Source: Bordetella sp. LUAb4 (lineage in GTDB: Bacteria; Pseudomonadota; Gammaproteobacteria; Burkholderiales; Burkholderiaceae_B). Taken from it: 64,000 nt of DNA. A program made the position numbers and the translations under genes. Where the stretch lies: assembly GCF_021325795.1 (NCBI RefSeq), contig NZ_JAHPZX010000003.1:558001-622000 (forward strand), written 5' to 3'. Under the pieces are notes generated by a model that saw only the letters and a program-made list of their open reading frames with translations, had not been told where the DNA came from and searched no databases. Below are positions 17,915 through 25,530 of this stretch, in pieces; within the stretch, counting starts at the first letter, position 1, and each line of letters starts with the position of its first letter.

Positions 17915-18217
17915 TTATTTTTTATTCATTCCTACCAAAGCGTCGCGCAGCTTGATCGTGGGGTTCTCGGAACATTGCTTGACCAGCATTGGGGTCCTCG
18001 TGGCGATTCCGTCGACATCCAACACGGCTTCCTCCGGTCTATCCCTCTTGTCGAGCGCTTCGGCGAAACTGACGACGATGGGTCGATACGATTCCTGCAC
18101 GCCGAGGAAGTCCTGGCATTCCCATAGGGCAAGGGGTTTCTTTGCGTCGGCGCCATGGCTGGTCGCCGAAAAAGCCAACGGTGCAACAAGACAAATCGCC
18201 AATAGGTGCTTTTTCAT
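17915..18217 (-). CDS. hdeA: HdeA-like periplasmic acid-stress chaperone
   Basis: This 100-residue protein has a signal peptide (MKKHLLAICLVAPLAF, cleavage near SHG-AD). The mature part closely follows HdeA: KKPLALWECQDFLGVQESYR, then VSFAEALDKRDRPEEAVLDV and DGIATRTPMLVKQC. The two cysteines, Cys34 and Cys82, are 48 residues apart, the same spacing as the disulfide of enterobacterial HdeA. HdeA monomerises at low pH and binds unfolding periplasmic proteins. No hdeB-like partner is adjacent. Assignment by resemblance is strong. Confidence 0.9.
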   Translation of the reverse strand: MKKHLLAICLVAPLAFSATSHGADAKKPLALWECQDFLGVQESYRPIVVSFAEALDKRDRPEEAVLDVDGIATRTPMLVKQCSENPTIKLRDALVGMNKK

Positions 18218-19222
18218 TGTGAAGCTCCTGGTTGTCCTGCAAGGATGAATGGCTTCTTGATCGTGAGCGAATACTCACGCATGGACGATAAGCATTGGAT
18301 AAAGCGGGGTCAACCTGCCAAACGTGCTTCCAAGCGTGCACGGGGGAGGTAGCGCAAAAATTCAGCGCGGACCATGTCGGTTATCGCAGGGGTTGCCCGA
18401 CAGGATGTCTCCTTGTGGACGAGCGGATCGCTACATCCGCACGAATTCTGCCGATGCCGATGCCGATGCCAGTGCCAGTGCCAATGCCGGTGCCAGTGCC
18501 AGTGCCAGTGCCAGTGCCAGTGCCAGTGCCAATGCCAATGCCAGTGCCATTGTCTGGATTCGCTCCTATTGCTATTCGAGGTGGCGTTTTTTCCTGATTG
18601 CGCTCCGCAAGATGCATCCAATCGGGTCCACGCTTCGTATGTAGGGAAGTGTGCGATGCGCAGAGTGCGTAAAAGCTTTACCCGTAACGACGGCAACGCC
18701 TGCATCCCCGGCAACGCCATCAACGCGGTTTCCTCAAGCTGAAACGCGCTGTCGTCGCGCACCACGCGTCACCGTAAATAACTCGTTTCATTGCTTGAAT
18801 GTGATGGTTATCTGCCCGCGCGGCAGCACGCCCCTGTTCAGCATGCGTCGCTGCGCTCGATGAAGGCATCGGCACCTACATGGGATCGTTCGATCAACAG
18901 ATCCATTAGGTTGGGAATCACGGTTTCCGTGAGTCGTACTCCTTGTGCGTAGAAAACGCTTGATGAAGGGAGATACGGCCCCAAGTCGCGAAGCAGAGAG
19001 CTAACGCTAAGTTCAAAAATGAGAAGGCCCAAACATGTTGCCAGACTAGCCAGCGACAGAGGTTTGGGCGCGATTGCCGAAATTATTGGCGACCTAGAAT
19101 GGAGAGTCAAGGGACGGATGCCCCGTACCCGAAGTAGATGGATCGTATCGGACACGATCATCTACGGCACGTCCAATGGGGATAAAGTATGCCCACCTTC
19201 AACCAGCAGAACAGGAACCGTG
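18218..19222. other. about 1 kb without a convincing gene; repeat-containing
   Basis: Apart from the hexamer tract at 18451-18550, this stretch holds only short frames with no recognisable domain. A minus-strand frame at 18838-19161 (107 codons, ending LIERSHVGADAFIERSDA) is the best candidate but has no ribosome site I can trust. Composition is less GC-rich than the surroundings around 18850-19150, which could mark decayed or imported DNA. I see no RNA gene. Confidence 0.5.
18451..18550. repeat. hexanucleotide tandem repeat (GATGCC/AGTGCC, about 16 units)
   Basis: The plus strand has three GATGCC-type units and then about a dozen AGTGCC units with scattered AATGCC and GGTGCC variants, roughly 100 bases with a six-base period. 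The period is a multiple of three, so all frames stay open and translate to dipeptide runs such as Ser-Ala or Trp-His. I treat these as artefacts rather than genes. Confidence 0.92.
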
Positions 19223-19720
19223 ATGAACGAGCTGCAATCGCGTGCGCGAGTTATTGCCGGAAAACTCAAGCAGCGTGGCCATACACTGGGTACGGTGGAG
19301 AGTTCAGCGGGCGGTCTGATCGCCGCCAGTCTGCTTTCCGTGCCGGGCGCTTCGGCATACTTTATCGGCGGCGCCGTCGTCTATACGGCCCAGTCCCGTC
19401 ATGCGCTGCTCGATCTGCCTTTGACGTTGCCAGATGGCATGCGATCCGCGACGGAAGGCTATGCGGCTTTCCTGGCCGAGGGGCTGCAACGCAAGTTGCA
19501 GACAACCTGGGTGCTGGCGGAAACCGGCGCCAGCGGACCGAGCGGGAATCGCTATGGCGATGCTGCAGGCCATGCCTGTCTGGCGGTACGTGGACCGCAG
19601 GGTGCAACCATTACCGTTGAAACCGGCGACGCGGATCGCGAACGCAATATGCAGGCGTTCGCCGCTGCGGCTTTGGACCTGCTGGATCAAATGCTCGATC
19701 GCGAGGCTGAATCGTCATAG
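19223..19720 (+). CDS. CinA-family C-terminal domain protein (NMN amidohydrolase-like)
   Basis: ATG 19223 gives 165 residues and is preceded by CAGGAACCG. The protein matches the stand-alone CinA_C domain: HTLGTVESSAGGLIAASLLS, FIGGAVVYTAQSRHALL, AEGLQRKLQTTWVLAETGAS and the GPSGNRYGDAAGHACLAV segment. Related proteins (PncC) deamidate nicotinamide mononucleotide in the pyridine nucleotide cycle. It is the short form without the N-terminal MoCF-like domain. The Thr-Glu-Ser segment (TVESSAGG) corresponds to the catalytic region. A 7-base repeat tract lies just downstream. Confidence 0.9.
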   Translation: MNELQSRARVIAGKLKQRGHTLGTVESSAGGLIAASLLSVPGASAYFIGGAVVYTAQSRHALLDLPLTLPDGMRSATEGYAAFLAEGLQRKLQTTWVLAETGASGPSGNRYGDAAGHACLAVRGPQGATITVETGDADRERNMQAFAAAALDLLDQMLDREAESS

Positions 19721-19743
19721 GCCATCGGCCATCGGCAGTCACA

Positions 19744-19792
19744 GGTCATAGGTCATAGGTCACAGGTCACAGGTCATAGATCATAGGTCACC
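19744..19792. repeat. seven copies of a 7-base repeat (GGTCATA/GGTCACA)
   Basis: Seven contiguous units read GGTCATA, GGTCATA, GGTCACA, GGTCACA, GGTCATA, GATCATA, GGTCACC. The last unit contains the stop codon of the CLC gene (19788-19790, minus strand). The tract sits between two converging genes. No dyad symmetry or T-run that would make a terminator is obvious. Confidence 0.92.
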
Positions 19793-21143
19793 GCGCGGGG
19801 CGAGGATCTTCTTTGGATTCTTCAGTGTTCGACCTGACCCCCGCCTGTGGTGCAGCTTGCTTGTGATAATTCGCCAGCTCGGACATGCGCAGGCTTGGCG
19901 GGACCAGCAGGCGATGCGCGCGATGTTTGCCCTGTCCAAGCCGTTGGGCGTGGTAGATACCGGTATGTCCGGAGAAGAGGTATGCCGCCACGCAGCCGAT
20001 GGCGGCGAGGGGGCCGATCTGGGCCCCGAACAACTCCATCGTCATCAACGTCGTCGCAATCGGCGTATTCGCCGCGCCAGCGAACACCGCGACGAAGCCG
20101 ATTGCCGCGAGCAGGCCGACTGGCATATGGAGAATGGGCGATAGGGCACTGCCCAGCGTCGCGCCGATGTAGAACAGGGGGGTGACTTCCCCGCCCTTGA
20201 AACCCGAGCCCAAGGACGCGACGGTGAATGCCATCTTCCCCAAGAAATCCCACGGATGGGACGGTTCCTGGAAGGCGCGGACGATCTCCGGTATCCCCAG
20301 TCCTATGTATTGGTAGGCGCCCAGTACATATACGGCGGTAGCGATGACGATACCGCCGACCAGCGGACGCAAGGGCGCGTAGGGTATATAGCGCTTCACC
20401 GTGGCGCCCAGCTTATGGGTGGATACCGAGAACAGCATGCCGACGATGCCGAAGAGAATGCCGGCAGCCACCACGGCGATGACGCTCCAGAATGCCACCG
20501 GGACCATCTGGCCCACGACGTATTGCGTGTGATGCACACCCCATGCCAGGCAGACCTGATCCGCGATGATGCCGGCCAGGACGCAAGGTAGCAGGGCGTC
20601 ATAGCGCATGCGGCCGACGGCGAGCACTTCCAACCCGAAGACGGCGCCCGCAAGCGGCGTCCCGAACACGGAGGCAAAGCCCGCGCTCATCCCGGCCATG
20701 AGCAGGACGCGGCGGTCTTCCGCCTCGAGCCTGAAGATGCGAGTGAACTGGTCGGCGAGTGCGCCGCCCATTTGTACCGCCGTCCCTTCCCGGCCTACGG
20801 AAGCACCAAAAAGGTGGGAAACGACCGTGGCGCCCAGCACCAGGGGCGCCATGCGTAGCGGCACCACTTTCCGGGGATCGTGGATTTCATCGATGATGAG
20901 GTTATTCCCGGCGTCGACGGATTTACCCAGCCGAAGATAAATGAGGCCTACGCAGAACCCGGCGATCGGCAGGAGCCAGATGATCCAGGGGTGGGTTTCG
21001 CGCCAATGGGTTGCCTGGTCCAGCGCGAGCAGGAAGAAGGCGGACGCGCTGCCCGAGAGCGCGGCGATCAGGCTGGCGATGACGAGCCACTTGCCGAGGT
21101 AGGGCAACAGATCGAACTGTTCGAATCGGGGGAATCTGTTCAT
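19788..21143 (-). CDS. CLC-F type fluoride/proton antiporter
   Basis: This 451-residue protein has the multi-helix CLC fold. It carries the signatures of the fluoride-exporting clade rather than the chloride clade: GNNLIIDEIHDP at residues 79-90 replaces the usual GSGIP motif, and GREGTAVQ at 117-124 has Thr where chloride channels have Pro. A fluoride riboswitch lies in its leader (21231-21287), which makes the assignment secure. The protein exports cytoplasmic fluoride in exchange for protons. The C-terminal 40 residues are a charged soluble tail. It converges on the cinA-like gene. Confidence 0.95.
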   Translation of the reverse strand: MNRFPRFEQFDLLPYLGKWLVIASLIAALSGSASAFFLLALDQATHWRETHPWIIWLLPIAGFCVGLIYLRLGKSVDAGNNLIIDEIHDPRKVVPLRMAPLVLGATVVSHLFGASVGREGTAVQMGGALADQFTRIFRLEAEDRRVLLMAGMSAGFASVFGTPLAGAVFGLEVLAVGRMRYDALLPCVLAGIIADQVCLAWGVHHTQYVVGQMVPVAFWSVIAVVAAGILFGIVGMLFSVSTHKLGATVKRYIPYAPLRPLVGGIVIATAVYVLGAYQYIGLGIPEIVRAFQEPSHPWDFLGKMAFTVASLGSGFKGGEVTPLFYIGATLGSALSPILHMPVGLLAAIGFVAVFAGAANTPIATTLMTMELFGAQIGPLAAIGCVAAYLFSGHTGIYHAQRLGQGKHRAHRLLVPPSLRMSELANYHKQAAPQAGVRSNTEESKEDPRPAR

Positions 21144-21200
21144 TGGTCGAAAGGCACAAAAGTTTTCGGCCTGACCAAGGACATTGAGCGTATGCGCGAA

Positions 21201-21239
21201 CGCCTACAGCCCCAACATAAAAGTCAGGTTCTGTAGGCG
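21201..21239 (-). promoter_or_regulatory. expression-platform hairpin of the fluoride riboswitch
   Basis: CGCCTACAG and CTGTAGGCG form a perfect 9-base inverted repeat with a 21-base loop. In the transcript the first arm is the 3' strand of the fluoride aptamer itself. Pairing with the second arm would therefore dismantle the aptamer, giving two mutually exclusive folds. There is no strong U-tract after the hairpin, so control may act on translation or by Rho. Confidence 0.7.
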
Positions 21240-21287
21240 TCATCAACCGCGAAGATTCGCGGTGGTTAATGGAGGAACACCATCTCC
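21231..21287 (-). promoter_or_regulatory. fluoride riboswitch (crcB motif) aptamer
   Basis: The minus strand reads GGAGATGGTGTTCCTCCATT, then AACC, a CCGCGAATCTTCGCGG stem-loop, and TTGATGACGCCTACAG. This matches the conserved crcB-motif core: GGnGATGGnGTTCnCC near the 5' end and TGATGACnCCTAC at the 3' end, separated by a variable hairpin. It is in the leader of the CLC-F gene, 88 bases before its start. Fluoride binding should turn expression on. Confidence 0.93.
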
Positions 21288-21316
21288 AGGCCGCAAGTAT
21301 ACGTTGCCGGCATGAT

Positions 21317-21346
21317 AAAGGCCGCTTTCAAGAAGCGGCCTTTATT
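21317..21346 (-). terminator. hairpin terminator beside tRNA-Leu
   Basis: AAAGGCCGCTTT, CAAG, AAGCGGCCTTT is a strong GC-rich stem followed on the plus strand by ATTTTTG. It lies 9 bases past the 3' end of the minus-strand tRNA-Leu. It can stop the tRNA transcript and would also act on plus-strand read-through. Confidence 0.7.
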
Positions 21347-21354
21347 TTTGAATC

Positions 21355-21439
21355 TGGTGCCCGGGGCCGGAATCGAACCGGCACGCCTTGCGGCGGGGGA
21401 TTTTGAGTCCCCTGCGTCTACCAATTTCACCACCCGGGC
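21355..21439 (-). tRNA. tRNA-Leu (anticodon CAA)
   Basis: The minus strand starts GCCCGGGTGGTGAAATTGG and ends CCGGGCACCA, giving a full acceptor stem with encoded CCA. The anticodon arm is GGGGA-CTCAAAA-TCCCC, so the anticodon is CAA (reads UUG). A long variable arm (GCCGCAAGGCGT) and the GGTTCGATTCC T-arm fit a class II leucine tRNA. Length is 85 bases. Confidence 0.95.
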
Positions 21440-21771
21440 GGATCGTGCGCGGTAAGCCCTAATGGGCTACGCGTTGGTGCAGAGGCCGCAATTATAGCGG
21501 GTTCGGGAAATTTTGCCTGGCGGGCGTTTTTGCCCCTATTCGCAGCGGACAGATTCGCTATCCGCCGGCGGTGGGTGTGCGCCCTACAGACCGTTTTTCC
21601 AGGGGAGGAGCCACCCACCCGGCTGTCGAAGTCAAAGCCGATTCCTCGCTCCTAAGCCCGCAGCGCCTCCTCATCCATCCCCTCATCATTGCGAAACGTC
21701 GGTTTGGTTTTGATTATTAGCGCGCATTCGCACTTTTTGACGTGCCGCGTGGCTTGGTTATCATGGGGCCC

Positions 21772-21799
21772 CTTGAAATATCTTCTTCCAACCCTATCC
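21772..21799 (+). promoter_or_regulatory. sigma-32 (heat-shock) type promoter for htpG
   Basis: CTTGAAA at 21772-21778 is followed after 13 bases by CCCTATCC at 21792-21799. This is close to the RpoH consensus CTTGAAA-N13/14-CCCCATnT. It lies about 107 bases before the htpG start, in the expected orientation for a classic heat-shock gene. Confidence 0.72.
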
Positions 21800-21906
21800 T
21801 TACGGCTGCTGGATCCGGCCGCCGTCAGCGGCGCACCAGCCGCTTGTGCATCCCGTAGCCAATTGGCATTCCATCCTTCCCACCAGACCTTGAAGATTTC
21901 GACATC

Positions 21907-23817
21907 ATGAACGAAACCGTCTCCTCTACCCCGTCCGAAACCCTGGGCTTCCAGGCCGAGGTGAAGCAGCTGCTGCACCTTATGATCCATTCGCTCTACA
22001 GCAACAAGGAAATCTTCCTGCGCGAGCTGGTGTCGAATGCCTCGGACGCCTGCGACAAGCTGCGCTTCGAAGCCATCGATAACGCCGCTCTGCTCGAAGG
22101 CGATGGCGACCTGGCCATCCAGGTGGACTACGACAAGGCCGCTCGCACGATCACGATCTCCGATAACGGTATCGGCCTGACCCGCGATGAAGCCGTCGCC
22201 AACCTGGGCACCATCGCCCGGTCCGGCACCAAGGAATTCTTCTCCAAGCTCACCGGCGACAAGCAGAAGGACGCGCAACTGATCGGCCAATTCGGCGTCG
22301 GTTTCTATTCTTCCTTCATCGTCGCCGACAAGGTCACGGTGATCACGCGCCGCGCCGGTGCCCCCGCTCAAGACGCGGTGCGCTGGGAATCGGACGGCCA
22401 GGGCGAATTCACCATCGCCGCCGCCGAAAAGGCCACCCGTGGCACCGACGTCATCCTGCACCTGCGCGAGGACGAAGACGAACTGCTCAGCGGCTGGAAG
22501 CTGCGCGAGATCCTGCGCCGTTACTCGGACCACATCTCCCTGCCCATCCGCATGGTCAAGGAAGAATGGGACGCCGAAAAGGGTGAGCAAGTCCGCAAGG
22601 ACGAACTGGAAACCGTCAACCAGGCCAACGCCCTGTGGACGCGCTCCAAGGGCGATATCACCGACGAGCAGTATCAGGAGTTCTACAAGCACGTCGCCCA
22701 CGATTACGATGACCCGCTGGCCTGGTCGCACAACCGCGTCGAAGGCCGCAGCGAATACACCCAGCTGTTGTACGTCCCCAAGCACGCCCCCATGGATATG
22801 TGGGATCGCGACGGCCGCCGCGGGGTGAAGCTGTACGTAAAACGCGTCTTCATCATGGACGACGCCGAACAGCTGCTGCCGTCCTACTTGCGCTTCGTGC
22901 GTGGCGTGATCGACTCCGCCGACCTGCCGCTGAACGTCTCACGCGAAATCCTGCAGGAAAGCCGTGACGTGCGCGCCATCCGCGAAGGCTCGGCCAAGCG
23001 CATCCTGTCGCTGCTGGAAGACATGGCGGAAAACCGCAAGGACGATTACGTCACGTTCTGGTCCGAATTCGGCCAAGTGCTGAAGGAAGGCACGGGCGAA
23101 GACCAGTCCAACCTGGAGCGCATCGCCAAGCTGCTGCGCTTTGCATCCACCAACTCGGGCGACGACACGCAGTCGGTCTCGCTGGCCGACTACGTGTCGC
23201 GCATGAAGGAAGGCCAGGACAAGATCTACTACGTCACCGGCGAAAGCTATTCCGCCGCCAGCAACAGCCCGCATCTGGAAATCTTCCGCAAGAAGGGCAT
23301 CGAGGTGCTGTTGCTGTGGGAGCGCGTGGACGAATGGATGCTGTCCTATCTGCGCGAATTCGACGGCAAGTCCCTGGTGTCGGTCGCCAAGGGCGGCCTG
23401 GACCTGGACGCCTTGGCGGACGAGGAAGAAAAGAAGCGCCAAGCCGATGTACAGGAAGAGTTCAAGCCGCTGGTCGAACGCCTGAAGACTTCCCTGGGCG
23501 ACAAGGTGGCCGATGTGCGCGTGACGCTGCGCCTGGTCGACTCGCCGGCCTGCATCGTGGTCGGGCAAAACGAACTGAGCCCCAATCTGCTGCGCATGCT
23601 CAAGGCCGCGGGACAGCAGGCACCCGACGTCAAGCCGACGCTGGAAATCAACCCGGAACACGCGCTGGTCCAACGCATCCGCGACGCCAGCGAGGGCGAC
23701 TTCGCGCAGTGGGCCGAGTTGCTGCTGGACCAGGCCATGCTGGCTGAAGGTGGCCAATTGGCGGACCCCGCGGGTTTCGTCAAGCGTCTGAATGCGCTGC
23801 TGTTGAAAGCTGCTTGA
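21907..23817 (+). CDS. htpG: Hsp90 chaperone HtpG
   Basis: This 636-residue protein is a full-length bacterial Hsp90. The N-terminal GHKL ATPase shows [61 protein letters not shown] and [17 protein letters not shown]. The middle domain ([30 protein letters not shown]) and the C-terminal dimerisation domain follow. It folds or remodels cytoplasmic clients in an ATP-dependent cycle. The ATG at 21907 directly precedes the conserved N-terminus. A sigma-32-type promoter lies upstream and a terminator downstream. Confidence 0.98.
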   Translation: MNETVSSTPSETLGFQAEVKQLLHLMIHSLYSNKEIFLRELVSNASDACDKLRFEAIDNAALLEGDGDLAIQVDYDKAARTITISDNGIGLTRDEAVANLGTIARSGTKEFFSKLTGDKQKDAQLIGQFGVGFYSSFIVADKVTVITRRAGAPAQDAVRWESDGQGEFTIAAAEKATRGTDVILHLREDEDELLSGWKLREILRRYSDHISLPIRMVKEEWDAEKGEQVRKDELETVNQANALWTRSKGDITDEQYQEFYKHVAHDYDDPLAWSHNRVEGRSEYTQLLYVPKHAPMDMWDRDGRRGVKLYVKRVFIMDDAEQLLPSYLRFVRGVIDSADLPLNVSREILQESRDVRAIREGSAKRILSLLEDMAENRKDDYVTFWSEFGQVLKEGTGEDQSNLERIAKLLRFASTNSGDDTQSVSLADYVSRMKEGQDKIYYVTGESYSAASNSPHLEIFRKKGIEVLLLWERVDEWMLSYLREFDGKSLVSVAKGGLDLDALADEEEKKRQADVQEEFKPLVERLKTSLGDKVADVRVTLRLVDSPACIVVGQNELSPNLLRMLKAAGQQAPDVKPTLEINPEHALVQRIRDASEGDFAQWAELLLDQAMLAEGGQLADPAGFVKRLNALLLKAA

Positions 23818-23880
23818 TGCCGGCTTGCTGAGAATGCCGTCTTGCCTTGCGGAGCAAGGCGACTCCAGGCAGTGCTTGTA

Positions 23881-23912
23881 AAGGGCCAGGTTTCCCGGAA
23901 ACCCGGCCCTTT
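23881..23912 (+). terminator. rho-independent terminator after htpG
   Basis: AAGGGCCAGGTTT and AAACCCGGCCCTTT form a long stem with one internal mismatch and a short CCCGG loop region, ending in TTT. It lies 64 bases after the htpG stop codon. Confidence 0.75.
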
Positions 23913-24120
23913 CTCATGAGGGAATCGGACATGGCCTGATCCCGGAACATGGACGGCCGAAAACCGGTGAGTGATTGCCTCTGATCCGCGCAGAATCGTT
24001 GGGCGGAAGCGCTGATTCTTCCAGCGCGCCAGTGACGAATTTTCTTCAGACTCGTCGATTTTTTCCAATCCCCAAATGATCGCGAACCTTATGGCCGCCA
24101 CGTATCGGCGCCGGCATTCT

Positions 24121-24134
24121 GTTCTTTTAAGAAC
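24121..24134. promoter_or_regulatory. perfect palindrome before the ExoY-like gene
   Basis: GTTCTTTTAAGAAC is a perfect 14-base inverted repeat ending 17 bases before the ATG of the cyclase gene. The position suits an operator or a start-site-proximal regulatory element; the binding protein is unknown. Confidence 0.4.
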
Positions 24135-24151
24135 GTGCCCATGGTTTGCCT

Positions 24152-25474
24152 ATGTTCATCCAGAGACCGCCGCGGTTGAGTTTCCACGGTTCCGCGGAGA
24201 TCGATCACCCGATCGATCCAAATACGCCCACCCCCGTCACGCAGCCGGGGGGGCGAGACCTTTCTTCCCTGCTAGGGGTGCTTGAAAACCAGAGCGGTAT
24301 TGCGCCTGCTCACCTGTTGCCCTTCCAGGCCTATGCCGCCAAGACGGACTGCGTGATCGGCGTCCGTATGGTCGAGTCCACCGCGACCGGTCTGATCCAG
24401 GCCGGATATCCGACCAAGAATTTCCTGGTGAAGGGGAAAAGCGCTTCGTGGGGGCCTCAGGCGGGGCTCATTTGCGTGAATCAAGGTTTCAGCAAATTGG
24501 AGGATCGGGATGCCGCGCGGATCGAGAAATTCAATGGCTTGGTCCGGCACTGCGTGGCGCAAGGACATGCCAGCGTGGGTGCATTGGTATTGCCGCGTGA
24601 GCGCCTGGAAGCGTTGCAAGGCCTTCTTTCCAGGCAGGCCGGCAATCAGGCAAACGACCAGGGCAGGCGCCAGGATGCCCCGGCCTTTGCCATCGCCGAT
24701 ACCCTCGATGGCGGCGATATCGTGATCGATGCGCGGGGTCCCAGCGGCGCCTCCTACCGCTTCGAGGGCCGCCTGACGGCACCCCTGCAATATCGCATCG
24801 ACTATGAGGGCAAGCCGCTACAGGTCCTGTTCCCCGCGGTCCCCAAGCCGGGCGGCGAGCAGGCGGCTCCCGCGTCGCCGTATCGGCCCTTGCCTCTCAC
24901 TGCTGATTACGACCTGCTACTTGTCGGGCCGGCGATGGCCTCCCTGGGCGCGGATGACAACCTGCCATTGCATGAAGTGCATCCCGCAAAAGCCATTGAG
25001 CTATACAGCCATTATTCGAGAGCCTCGCGCAAGGACGTCATCGCGACGTCCGGAGTCAATCCCTATTACCAGAAGTCGTTCTACAAAAAAGAAGACAAGC
25101 TGCTGGGCAATGTGTCGCGCCGGATTGCTCACATGATCCCGGAAATCAATCGCCATGTGGTCGGGGCCGATGCCCCTTGGGTGGTGCATCACAATGCCGA
25201 TTCGGGGAGCCCGGCCACCGACCCGGCCAGCAATTACCCGGCGACGTTTTTCCTGCCGCGGAAGATAGGGCGGTTCGGGGAAATATGCGTCGTCGAGGAC
25301 AGCCAGACTTTGTCCGAGCTGATTACCACCGCCAAAGCCGCCGGGTATCACATGCCCGTGAATCCTGTCTGGAGCGGCGAACCCGGCCTGGATCGGGACA
25401 GCGTCTACCGCCCTAGCTTTCGCAGGGCGCGGCAGGCGCTGGCGGTCAATCTGCCGTCGCGTCACAGGGCTTGA
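24152..25474 (+). CDS. ExoY-like nucleotidyl cyclase toxin (anthrax EF/CyaA class II cyclase family)
   Basis: This 440-residue protein starts at ATG 24152 (a TTG two codons earlier is possible). It matches ExoY along most of its length. Cyclase region 1 reads GYPTKNFLVKGKSASWGPQA, placing Lys89 and Lys96 at the substrate-binding lysines (ExoY Lys81 and Lys88, CyaA Lys58 and Lys65). PLTADYDLLLVGP provides the metal-binding Asp252 and Asp254. VVHHNADSGSP and NYPATFFLPRK (Asn361) supply the His/Asn region. There is no signal peptide, RTX repeat or pore domain, so delivery would have to be by type III secretion, as for ExoY. No chaperone or apparatus genes are adjacent. Such toxins make cAMP, cGMP or other cyclic nucleotides in host cells once bound to a host activator. 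The first 45 residues are Pro-rich, as expected for a secretion signal. Confidence 0.93.
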   Translation: MFIQRPPRLSFHGSAEIDHPIDPNTPTPVTQPGGRDLSSLLGVLENQSGIAPAHLLPFQAYAAKTDCVIGVRMVESTATGLIQAGYPTKNFLVKGKSASWGPQAGLICVNQGFSKLEDRDAARIEKFNGLVRHCVAQGHASVGALVLPRERLEALQGLLSRQAGNQANDQGRRQDAPAFAIADTLDGGDIVIDARGPSGASYRFEGRLTAPLQYRIDYEGKPLQVLFPAVPKPGGEQAAPASPYRPLPLTADYDLLLVGPAMASLGADDNLPLHEVHPAKAIELYSHYSRASRKDVIATSGVNPYYQKSFYKKEDKLLGNVSRRIAHMIPEINRHVVGADAPWVVHHNADSGSPATDPASNYPATFFLPRKIGRFGEICVVEDSQTLSELITTAKAAGYHMPVNPVWSGEPGLDRDSVYRPSFRRARQALAVNLPSRHRA

Positions 25475-25530
25475 TGCCCGCGCCGGCGGATCTGTGCCGC
25501 AGCGCTATCCGTACCCCGCTATTCGTACCC

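Noticed and set aside
18310-18765. Open frame with a Trp-His dipeptide run
   Set aside because: The run is only the translated hexamer repeat; there is no ribosome site or domain.
18838-19161. 107-codon minus-strand frame with some hydrophobic character
   Set aside because: No ribosome site, no family, and biased by lower GC; not strong enough to list as a gene.
24152-25474. Calling the cyclase a CyaA adenylate cyclase toxin
   Set aside because: There is no hydrophobic pore domain, RTX repeat region or cyaBDEC; sequence blocks fit ExoY better.
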